DNA of 5,679 nt from an uncultured Aquincola sp. Lineage in GTDB: Bacteria; Pseudomonadota; Gammaproteobacteria; Burkholderiales; Burkholderiaceae. Location of the stretch: contig CAKZXL010000478.1 of assembly GCA_937883885.1 (NCBI GenBank), positions 1 through 5,679 of the forward strand. The letters are read 5' to 3'. Made by a program: the position numbers and the translations under genes. This document shows positions 1 through 4,274 of this stretch, in pieces (the stretch's first letter is position 1; every line of letters begins with the position of its first letter). Below the pieces are notes generated by a model, which searched no databases, had not been told where the DNA came from, and saw nothing but the letters and a program-made list of their open reading frames with translations.

Positions 1-98
1 GCCACCCACTGGCCGTCGATCAGCATCAGGTGGGTGTCTCGGCGCAGAAATGCCTGGGCGCGCGCGGCGAGCAGGTGGTGAATCTCGGACAGGTCCAT
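1..98 (-). CDS. Aldehyde dehydrogenase-like protein, N-terminus only (partial)
   Basis: This is the start of a minus-strand gene that runs off the left edge; 32 complete codons are visible. The peptide begins MDLSEIHHLLAARAQAFLRR and continues to MLIDGQWV. An 'IDGQWV'-type stretch shortly after the N-terminus is typical of NAD(P)-dependent aldehyde dehydrogenases, where it forms the first beta-strand before the cofactor-binding domain. The ATG at 98-96 is supported by a Shine-Dalgarno sequence, GAGGAAG, five bases upstream. An AcoR-like regulator lies directly upstream on the same strand, and such regulators often sit beside aldehyde or acetoin/alcohol oxidation genes, which agrees with the call. 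The catalytic Cys and Glu and the Rossmann domain lie outside the window, so the family call rests on one short motif plus context. Another oxidoreductase is possible. Confidence 0.55.
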   Translation of the reverse strand, partial: MDLSEIHHLLAARAQAFLRRDTHLMLIDGQWV

Positions 99-103
99 GT
101 GGG

Positions 104-110
104 CTTCCTC
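104..110 (-). promoter_or_regulatory. Ribosome binding site of the aldehyde dehydrogenase-like gene
   Basis: GAGGAAG on the minus strand lies five bases before the ATG at 98. It is a near-ideal Shine-Dalgarno sequence and fixes the start of a gene of which little else is visible. The rest of the 84-base gap (99-182) between the regulator's stop codon and this gene shows no convincing sigma70 promoter and no -24/-12 GG-N10-GC sigma54 promoter. Confidence 0.6.
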
Positions 111-182
111 AACGGCGTAGGGGGTTCGCAAACAAGCGCAACGCAGTCTAGGAAGGGGCTCTCGCGGCCCTGAACCGGGGAG

Positions 183-1412
183 TTACCCGCGCGCCAAAGT
201 GTTCCCGTTTGGATCAGTCGGCCCGTGTTCCACCTCGCGCAGCGTGCGGTAGATGAGGCCGCGCGACACGCCCAGCAGCCGCGCGGCGCGGGCCACGTTG
301 CCGCCGCAGTCGTCCAGCGTGCGCTGGATCTGCCGGCGGCGCTGGGCCTTGAGGGTGGCCGGGGTGGCGGCCTGTTCGGGCGGCTGGGCCTGCGCAGCCG
401 CCGGCGATGCGATGTCCACCACGGCCGCGAGCGCAGCCGGCGGCGGCACGCTGGTCAAGGGGCCGGCGCCGTCGCTGCGGCGCAGCTGCGCGCGCGACCA
501 CAAGGTCAGCCCGTTGGGCAGCGTCAGCGGCTGCGGCGCCGGCTGGCGGATCGAGCTCAGCAGCGACTGGGCGGAGCGGCCGAACACCTCCTCGGCCGAC
601 TGGCCGATGGCCGCCTGCCCCAGCCGCAGGGCCATGGCATTGGCCCAGCGCAGCCGGCCTTCCCCGTCGATGCCCACCAGAGCTTCCAGCGGCGTGCCCA
701 GCAGTGCCGGATCGGCCTGGAACGACAGCACCAGAAGCTCGGGCGACTGCAGCTGCAGCAGCCGGTTCTCGATGGCGCAGGCGTGCGAGGCCACCAGCGC
801 ATAGGCATCGAAGCCGAAGCCGCGGCCTTCGATGGTCAGGTCGAGCACGCCGGCCAGTTGGCCGTGCACATCGTGGATGGGCGCGGCCGCGCAGTGCGTG
901 CGCACCACATGCTCGCTGAAATGCTCGGCCCCGCGCACCGACACGCCCCGCCCGGTGCGCGCCACGATGCCGGGCGCGGTGGTGCCCACCGCGTCTTCCG
1001 ACAGGTCGATGCCCACCCGCCCCAGCGCCGGCAGCACCGTCTCTTCGGCGCCTTGCGGACGTTGCGTCACATGCACCACCACCCCGTCGGGGCTGGTGAG
1101 GATCACGCGCGAGGCGGTGAAGGCGATGGTGGCTTCCAGGCGCTGCAGCTCGGGCGCCGCGGCCTCGCGCAGCAGGCGGGTCAGCCGCATGGCGGCATGC
1201 AGCCGCACCGGGCCGACCCGCTGCGCCAGCGGTTGCTGCTGGGTGCGCAACCCCGACGCCAGGCAGCGGCCCCACGACTGCAGCACGGCTTCATCCACCA
1301 GACCCAGCGGCTTTTCGCCGCGCTCGAAGAAGCGCTCACGTGCCAGGCTCAACCGGTCTTCCGGCGTGGCGAAGAAGAGTTGCCTAGGCAACTGGACGGA
1401 CGGCGCAGGCAT
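183..1412 (-). CDS. AcoR-like transcriptional regulator (GAF - PAS-like - Fis-type HTH, no AAA+ domain)
   Basis: A 409-residue DNA-binding regulator, cytoplasmic. Residues 38-54 carry an 'AVLQSWGRC..SG' stretch typical of the AcoR family N-terminus. Residues about 85-220 form a GAF-like sensor domain, with the family's 'VGTTAPG..ARTGRGVSVRGAEHF' region at 142-165 and 'AAPIHDVHGQLAGVLDL' at 175-191. A PAS-like region follows at about 222-312 ('LVGIDGEGRLRWANAMALRLG'). An Ala/Pro-rich linker (313-352) leads to a C-terminal Fis-type HTH (353-394) with 'GGNVARAARLLGVSRGLIYRTL'. No Walker A, GAFTGA or Walker B motif is present, so the AAA+ core of classical sigma54 activators is absent; the frame is intact, so this is not a frameshift. 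The ATG at 1412 was chosen because GGGAG lies five bases upstream. A 21-codon extension would need a TTG start and looks less likely. It probably controls the aldehyde dehydrogenase-like gene 84 bases downstream; the effector is unknown. Confidence 0.85.
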   Translation of the reverse strand: MPAPSVQLPRQLFFATPEDRLSLARERFFERGEKPLGLVDEAVLQSWGRCLASGLRTQQQPLAQRVGPVRLHAAMRLTRLLREAAAPELQRLEATIAFTASRVILTSPDGVVVHVTQRPQGAEETVLPALGRVGIDLSEDAVGTTAPGIVARTGRGVSVRGAEHFSEHVVRTHCAAAPIHDVHGQLAGVLDLTIEGRGFGFDAYALVASHACAIENRLLQLQSPELLVLSFQADPALLGTPLEALVGIDGEGRLRWANAMALRLGQAAIGQSAEEVFGRSAQSLLSSIRQPAPQPLTLPNGLTLWSRAQLRRSDGAGPLTSVPPPAALAAVVDIASPAAAQAQPPEQAATPATLKAQRRRQIQRTLDDCGGNVARAARLLGVSRGLIYRTLREVEHGPTDPNGNTLARG

Positions 1413-1417
1413 GTCGA

Positions 1418-1422
1418 CTCCC
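1418..1422 (-). promoter_or_regulatory. Ribosome binding site that sets the start of the AcoR-like regulator
   Basis: GGGAG on the minus strand lies five bases before the ATG at 1412. It favours this start over the in-frame TTG at 1475. I see no clear -10/-35 pair for the regulator in the 1413-1497 interval. Confidence 0.55.
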
Positions 1423-1497
1423 AGGGACCGCACGCACTGTGCCGAGACCGCGGGGCGCTTGTCGAGTCGGGGCAAACCCCGCGAAGTGGGCGGCTGG

Positions 1498-1527
1498 AAA
1501 AAGAAAAAGCCGCCTGCAAGGGCGGCT
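1498..1527 (-). terminator. Intrinsic terminator of tRNA-Pro
   Basis: On the minus strand a perfect 7-bp stem, AGCCGCC / GGCGGCT (1521-1527 with 1508-1514), closes a six-base loop and is followed by TTTTTCTTTTT (1508-1498). This is a textbook Rho-independent terminator. It lies 20 bases after the end of tRNA-Pro on the same strand, so it should end tRNA transcription, and also any read-through from the Lrp-RraA operon, before the AcoR-like gene. On the plus strand the tail after the stem is only CTCTTTC, so activity in that direction would be weak. Confidence 0.85.
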
Positions 1528-1546
1528 CTTTCAGCGGTATGCCAGA

Positions 1547-1623
1547 TGGTCGGGGCGACACGATTCGAACGTGCGACCTACTGCTCCCAAAGCAGACGCG
1601 CTACCAGGCTGCGCTACGCCCCG
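1547..1623 (-). tRNA. tRNA-Pro, anticodon UGG
   Basis: A complete 77-base cloverleaf can be folded by eye on the minus strand. The acceptor stem is CGGGGCG / CGCCCCG (1623-1617 with 1557-1551), with discriminator A at 1550 and an encoded CCA at 1549-1547. The D stem is GCGC/GCGC, the anticodon loop is TTTGGGA with anticodon TGG at plus positions 1587-1589, the variable region has five bases, and the T arm is GCACG-TTCGAAT-CGTGT. It closely resembles bacterial tRNA-Pro(UGG), which by wobble can read most or all CCN codons. Two small irregularities are visible: a T-T mismatch at pair 27-43, at the top of the anticodon stem, and a G-T wobble at pair 49-65. Neither should prevent function. A -10 box lies upstream and an intrinsic terminator downstream, so it can be a single-gene unit. 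Confidence 0.96.
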
Positions 1624-1637
1624 ACTGAGAACCGCGG

Positions 1638-1666
1638 ATTGTAGCCCGGGCGGCGGTGCCTGCCGT
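1638..1666 (-). promoter_or_regulatory. Promoter of tRNA-Pro (strong -10, weak -35)
   Basis: On the minus strand TACAAT (1643-1638) matches the sigma70 -10 consensus at five of six bases. It lies 14 bases before the tRNA 5' end, which allows a leader of about seven bases to be removed by RNase P. With a 17-bp GC-rich spacer the -35 position reads ACGGCA (1666-1661), only three of six matches. The -35 would sit directly next to the stop codon of the DUF697-like gene. Confidence 0.55.
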
Positions 1667-2197
1667 TCAGGGCGCTGCGGCGCCCTCCGGCGGGGGCAGC
1701 TGCAGCTGCCGCGCCACGGCGATGCACTGCTCGATGTGCTGCTCACACACATAGCGCAGCGTGGCAAAGGTGATGGCGGCGGACACCGCCTGGCCGGCAA
1801 TCGGCACGTACTTGGCGGCCTGCTGGGTGGTCAGGCGCACGCCCACCATCTTCAGCAGCTTGATCACCACCTCGCGCGTGACCAGCTTGCCCACCAGCAT
1901 GCCGCCGCCGGCCGACAAGGCCTTGTAGACCACCAGCCGGCGGTCCGGCGCCAGGCGGTCGATCTGCTCGGGCGTCAGGCCGAAGATGGCGTTGATCTCC
2001 GGCAGCAGCTTGACCAGCACGCCCACGTCGGTCAGCCAGTCCAGCCCAGGCACCGGCAGCACGGCCACGCCGGCGGCCATGGCGGCGCGCTTTTTCACCA
2101 GCCGGCGCGCCGCGCGGGCCGCGGTATCCAGCTGTTGCGGGGTGGAGGGCACCACCACCCAGGCGGCATCATCTTGTCTAGACATCTTGAACATCAT
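1667..2197 (-). CDS. Small hydrophobic protein, DUF697/YcjF-like
   Basis: A 176-residue protein of unknown function. After a short polar N-terminus it has a basic patch (RAARRLVKKRA, 28-38) followed by a hydrophobic, Gly/Pro-containing segment (39-73, including 'VLPVPGLDWLTDVGVLVKLL'). A second hydrophobic stretch covers about 94-120, and a third, 'YVPIAGQAVSAAITFATLRYV', covers 130-150. The pattern of P-x-x-G turns followed by small-residue helices resembles DUF697 proteins such as the C-terminal part of YcjF, which are often paired with or fused to GTPases. No P-loop is present here or in the neighbours. It is probably membrane-associated. It is the last gene of the Lrp-RraA operon: its ATG (2197-2195) overlaps the upstream TGA as ATGA, implying translational coupling. 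An alternative start, Met5 at 2185, has no better ribosome site. The family assignment is by eye and moderately sure; that the gene is real is much surer. Confidence 0.75.
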   Translation of the reverse strand: MMFKMSRQDDAAWVVVPSTPQQLDTAARAARRLVKKRAAMAAGVAVLPVPGLDWLTDVGVLVKLLPEINAIFGLTPEQIDRLAPDRRLVVYKALSAGGGMLVGKLVTREVVIKLLKMVGVRLTTQQAAKYVPIAGQAVSAAITFATLRYVCEQHIEQCIAVARQLQLPPPEGAAAP

Positions 2198-2700
2198 GCC
2201 GCACCTGCCTCGGTGCCGGCTTCGTGCGGCAGTACCACCATGCCGTCGGCATCGGCATACAGCCAGTCGCCGGGGCGCACCCACACGCCCTGCACCTGCA
2301 CCGGCAGGTCGCGCAGGCCTTCTGCCTTGCGTTCGGTGGGCAGCGGAATCAGCGCCAGCGCGCGGATGCCGATGGGCAGCGGCTTCAACTCGGCGATGTC
2401 GCGCACACAGCCGTCCACCACCACGCCGGCCCAGCCGTTGCGGGCCGCGGCCGCGCCCAGCAGGCCGCCCAGCAGCGCGCGGCGCAGGCTGGCGCCGCCG
2501 TCCACCACCAGCACGCGGCCATGGCCGGGCGACTCCACCGCGGCCTTGACCGGGGTGTTGTCCTCGTAGCACTTGACGGTGAACACCGGGCCGAAGAACT
2601 CGACCCGGCCGCCGTAGTCATGGAACACCGGCGGCAGCACGCGCAGCGCGCCGCTGGTGTCGGACTTGTAGCGGTCGCACAGGTCGCAGGTGGGGGTCAT
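2194..2700 (-). CDS. rraA: RraA family protein (RNase E inhibitor family / HMG-CHA aldolase-like)
   Basis: A 168-residue protein that aligns along its whole length with RraA. The N-terminal 'CDLCDRYKSD' (5-14), 'YGGRVEFFGPVFTVKCYEDN' (29-48), 'GRVLVVDGGASLRRALLGG' (61-79) and 'NGWAGVVVDGCVRD' (88-101) blocks are family hallmarks, and 'PGDWLYADADGMVVLP' (143-158) closes the fold. E. coli RraA binds RNase E and inhibits it. Related class II aldolases cleave 4-hydroxy-4-methyl-2-oxoglutarate and decarboxylate oxaloacetate using a divalent metal. Here G79, R100, D101 and E104 fit the G-X20-R-D-X2-E/D pattern that I recall for RraA proteins with lyase or decarboxylase activity; E. coli RraA, as I recall its sequence, has Gln after that Arg. 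An enzymatic role is therefore possible. The ATG at 2700 directly abuts the stop of the Lrp-family gene (TGAATG), with GGAG nine bases before it. It is the middle gene of a three-gene operon. Confidence 0.92.
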   Translation of the reverse strand: MTPTCDLCDRYKSDTSGALRVLPPVFHDYGGRVEFFGPVFTVKCYEDNTPVKAAVESPGHGRVLVVDGGASLRRALLGGLLGAAAARNGWAGVVVDGCVRDIAELKPLPIGIRALALIPLPTERKAEGLRDLPVQVQGVWVRPGDWLYADADGMVVLPHEAGTEAGAA

Positions 2701-3222
2701 TCAAGCGTTCTCCACTTTGATGAGCGGCGGGCGGATGTCCTCGCGCCGCGCCGGCAGCACCGGGTGATGCTCGCGCGCGGCATTGAGGATGATGGAGGTG
2801 GACGTTTCGGTCAGCAGGCAAAAGCGGGTGACCACGGCGTCCAGGTGGGCCACGTCGATGACGGCGATCTGCAGGATCCAGCTGTCTTCGCCGGTGACGT
2901 TGTAGGCGTCGATGACCTCGGGCGTTTCCTGGATCAGCTTGACGACGCGGGCGTACTCGGCCCGGCCCACGCGCATGATGGCGCGGATGCCGTAGCCCAG
3001 CGCACCCACGTTGACCGAAGCACGGTAGCCGGTGATCACGCCCGCCGCTTCCAGCTTGCGCACCCGCTCACTCACCGCGGGCTGCGACAGGTGCACCCGG
3101 CGACCCAGCTCGGCCATGGTCAGCCGCGCATCGGCCTGCAGCTCGGCCAGGATGCGGGTGTCGTAGGCGTCCAGGGCGGTGGTGGCGGGCACCAGCGGCG
3201 TCGAAGGCAACAGCGTAGCCAT
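2701..3222 (-). CDS. Lrp/AsnC family transcriptional regulator
   Basis: A 173-residue DNA-binding regulator. The AsnC-type winged HTH spans about 17-65, with 'LDAYDTRILAELQADARLTMAELGRRV' leading into the recognition region 'LSQPAVSERVRKLEAAGVITGY' (45-66). The RAM (ligand-binding and oligomerisation) domain follows at about 73-152, with the family's G-E-D at 111-113 ('VTGEDSWILQIAV'). Such proteins usually assemble as octamers that bind amino acids or related small molecules. The ATG at 3222 gives a normal family length; the longer reading frame needs a TTG at 3261 inside the palindrome and was not used. No good Shine-Dalgarno is seen, but a -10-like hexamer lies eight bases before the ATG, so the message may be leaderless. 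It heads the operon with the RraA-family and DUF697-like genes and is divergent from the YedA-like exporter, which it probably regulates together with itself. Confidence 0.93.
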   Translation of the reverse strand: MATLLPSTPLVPATTALDAYDTRILAELQADARLTMAELGRRVHLSQPAVSERVRKLEAAGVITGYRASVNVGALGYGIRAIMRVGRAEYARVVKLIQETPEVIDAYNVTGEDSWILQIAVIDVAHLDAVVTRFCLLTETSTSIILNAAREHHPVLPARREDIRPPLIKVENA

Positions 3223-3230
3223 GGGTTCAA

Positions 3231-3236
3231 AGCCTA
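3231..3236 (-). promoter_or_regulatory. Candidate -10 box of the Lrp-family operon
   Basis: On the minus strand TAGGCT (3236-3231) fits the TAnnnT core of a -10 element. Eight bases separate it from the ATG at 3222, so transcription would start at or very near the start codon. The best -35-like match is TTGCAT (3261-3256) with a long 19-bp spacer; it overlaps the perfect palindrome. The call is tentative because both elements deviate from consensus. Confidence 0.3.
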
Positions 3237-3256
3237 GCACGCCAAAGACGATGAAA

Positions 3257-3270
3257 TGCAAGGCCTTGCA
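3257..3270. promoter_or_regulatory. Perfect 14-bp palindrome, probable operator of the Lrp-family regulator
   Basis: TGCAAGGCCTTGCA is an exact inverted repeat without a spacer, centred between 3263 and 3264 in the gap between the divergent Lrp-family and exporter genes. Measured from presumed transcription starts at the two ATGs, its centre is at about -41.5 for the regulator and -66.5 for the exporter. It would overlap the regulator's -35 (autoregulation) and lie upstream of the exporter promoter (activation or repression). Lrp/AsnC regulators commonly bind short palindromes in such divergent gaps. That this is the binding site is inferred from position and symmetry. Confidence 0.55.
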
Positions 3271-3274
3271 ACGC

Positions 3275-3284
3275 CAAGACCTTG
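3275..3284. promoter_or_regulatory. Second related box, CAAGACCTTG, possible auxiliary operator
   Basis: CAAGACCTTG differs from the core of the neighbouring palindrome (CAAGGCCTTG, 3259-3268) at one base and starts 16 bp after it, about one and a half helical turns. It keeps the CAAG/CTTG arms. Two similar boxes side by side fit cooperative binding by an oligomeric Lrp-type protein. The match is short, so chance cannot be ruled out. Confidence 0.35.
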
Positions 3285-3293
3285 TTCCGCCCC

Positions 3294-3322
3294 TCGATCC
3301 GGCGCGGGCCGCCTTCTAACAT
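3294..3322 (+). promoter_or_regulatory. Candidate promoter of the YedA-like exporter
   Basis: TAACAT (3317-3322) resembles a -10 box and lies seven bases before the ATG at 3330. With a 17-bp spacer the -35 position reads TCGATC (3294-3299), matching the consensus at three bases. No Shine-Dalgarno is visible between the -10 and the ATG, and there is hardly room for one if this -10 is used. The arrangement predicts a leaderless transcript. Confidence 0.4.
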
Positions 3323-3329
3323 TTGCGGC

Positions 3330-4259
3330 ATGTCGTCCCGTGCCGTTTCCACCCCTCCGCAGGCCGCGCCCACGCTGCCCAGCGGCCCTGCCCTGTCCCC
3401 GCTCATCGTGGCCTGCCTGGCGGCCACCTGGCTGATCTGGGGCTCCACCTACCTGGCCATCAAATACGCGCTGGTCAGCTTTCCGCCCTTCTTCCAGATG
3501 GGCACGCGCTTCCTGGCGGCTGGCGTGCTGCTGCTGGCGTGGATGCGCTGGCGCGGCACGCCGATGCCCACGCGACTGCAGTGGCGCAATGCGCTGATCG
3601 TCGGCACGCTGATGCTGGGTGGCGGCATGGGCGGCACCGCGGTGGCCGAGACCACCGTGGGCTCCGGCCTGGTGGTGGCCTTCATCGCGGTGCTGCCGCT
3701 GATGATCGCGCTGGTGAACCTGGCCTTCGGCGTCAAGCCGCGCGCATTGGAGGCCGCTGGCATCGCCGTCGGTCTGGCCGGCGTGTTGATGCTCACGCAA
3801 GGCCAGGGCTTCCAGGCGTCGCCGGGCGGCTTGATGGCCATCTGCATCGCCTGCCTGTCGTGGTCGGTGGGCAGCGTGCTCAGCCAGCGCAGCCTCCCGC
3901 TGGCCCCGGGTGCGATGGGTTTTGCCAGCGAGATGCTGTGCGGCGGCGCGGTGCTGATGGCGCTGTCCTGGGCCACGCACGAGGTGCCGCAATGGCCGCC
4001 GCAACCAGTGGCGGTGGGTGCCTGGCTGTACCTGGTGGTGGCCGGCTCGCTGATCGCCTTCAATGCCTACATGGTGCTGCTGGCCAAAGCCTCGGCAGGG
4101 CTGGCTTCCAGCTATGCCTTCGTCAACCCGGTGATCGCGATGCTGCTGGGCGTGCTGATCGCCGGCGAGCGGGTCAGCGGCTTTGAGTGGGCCGCGGTGG
4201 GCGTGGTGCTGGCCGGCGTGGTGCTGCTGATGTGGAAGCGCCAGCCGGCCGGGCACTGA
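3330..4259 (+). CDS. yedA: DMT-superfamily (EamA) exporter, YedA-like
   Basis: A 309-residue inner-membrane transporter with about ten membrane helices in two EamA repeats (about 29-156 and 166-302). A hydrophilic N-terminus of about 23 residues precedes helix 1. Blocks shared with E. coli YedA as I recall it include 'IWGSTYLAIKYALVSFPP' (36-53), 'RFLAAGVLLLAW' (60-71), 'AGIAVGLAGVLML' (143-155), 'SWSVGSVLSQRSLPL' (177-191), 'FNAYMVLLAKASAGLASSYA' (244-263) and 'FVNPVIAMLLG' (264-274), then 'GERVSGFEWAAVGVVLAGVVLL' (279-300). Members of this family export amino acids, metabolites or drugs; the substrate here is unknown. The divergent Lrp-type regulator hints at an amino acid or related compound. 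The ATG at 3330 was preferred over an in-frame TTG at 3282, which would place the N-terminus inside the control region. The gene converges on the TPP enzyme, with 15 bases between the stop codons. Confidence 0.93.
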   Translation: MSSRAVSTPPQAAPTLPSGPALSPLIVACLAATWLIWGSTYLAIKYALVSFPPFFQMGTRFLAAGVLLLAWMRWRGTPMPTRLQWRNALIVGTLMLGGGMGGTAVAETTVGSGLVVAFIAVLPLMIALVNLAFGVKPRALEAAGIAVGLAGVLMLTQGQGFQASPGGLMAICIACLSWSVGSVLSQRSLPLAPGAMGFASEMLCGGAVLMALSWATHEVPQWPPQPVAVGAWLYLVVAGSLIAFNAYMVLLAKASAGLASSYAFVNPVIAMLLGVLIAGERVSGFEWAAVGVVLAGVVLLMWKRQPAGH

Positions 4260-4271
4260 AGGCCCCGGCCG
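4246..4271. terminator. GC hairpin across the convergent gene ends, possible bidirectional terminator
   Basis: CGGCCGGG (4246-4253) pairs perfectly with CCCGGCCG (4264-4271) around a ten-base loop that contains the exporter's TGA stop. It spans the 15-base junction between the exporter and the TPP enzyme. No T-run follows directly on either strand; the nearest, five T's at 4285-4289, is 13 bases past the stem on the plus strand. It is therefore not a canonical intrinsic terminator, and could instead protect 3' ends or pause RNA polymerase. Confidence 0.35.
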
Positions 4272-4274
4272 TGT

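Noticed and set aside
99..182. Possible sigma54 promoter before the aldehyde dehydrogenase-like gene
   Set aside because: TTTGC resembles a -12 half, but no GG lies at the required distance upstream, so the -24/-12 pattern fails.
1413..1475. N-terminal extension of the AcoR-like protein to a TTG at 1475
   Set aside because: It needs a rare start codon, and the internal ATG at 1412 has a good Shine-Dalgarno and a family-like N-terminus.
1468..1481. Short hairpin CGGGG-CAAA-CCCCG upstream of the AcoR-like gene
   Set aside because: Only five base pairs and no T-tract; expected by chance in GC-rich DNA. The real terminator is at 1498-1527.
225..1628. Long plus-strand open frame of 467 codons opposite the AcoR-like gene
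   Set aside because: Its product is rich in His, Gln, Arg and Gly with no recognisable domain, and it runs antisense through the regulator and the tRNA. It is a typical shadow frame in GC-rich DNA.
1439..2569. Plus-strand frame of 376 codons across tRNA-Pro and the DUF697-like gene
   Set aside because: It reads through the tRNA on the wrong strand and its composition is low-complexity His/Gln/Ala/Arg. The minus-strand genes explain the region.
2224..3237. Plus-strand frame of 337 codons opposite the RraA-family and Lrp-family genes
   Set aside because: His/Gln/Gly/Asp-rich shadow of well-recognised minus-strand proteins.
3223..3329. TTG-started extensions of the Lrp-family protein (to 3261) and of the exporter (from 3282)
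   Set aside because: Both would place coding sequence in the palindromic control region and use TTG codons. Starting at the ATGs gives normal protein lengths.
3234..4256. Minus-strand frame of 340 codons opposite the exporter
   Set aside because: Charged, His/Gln/Arg-rich and without motifs, while the plus-strand frame is a clear ten-helix EamA transporter.
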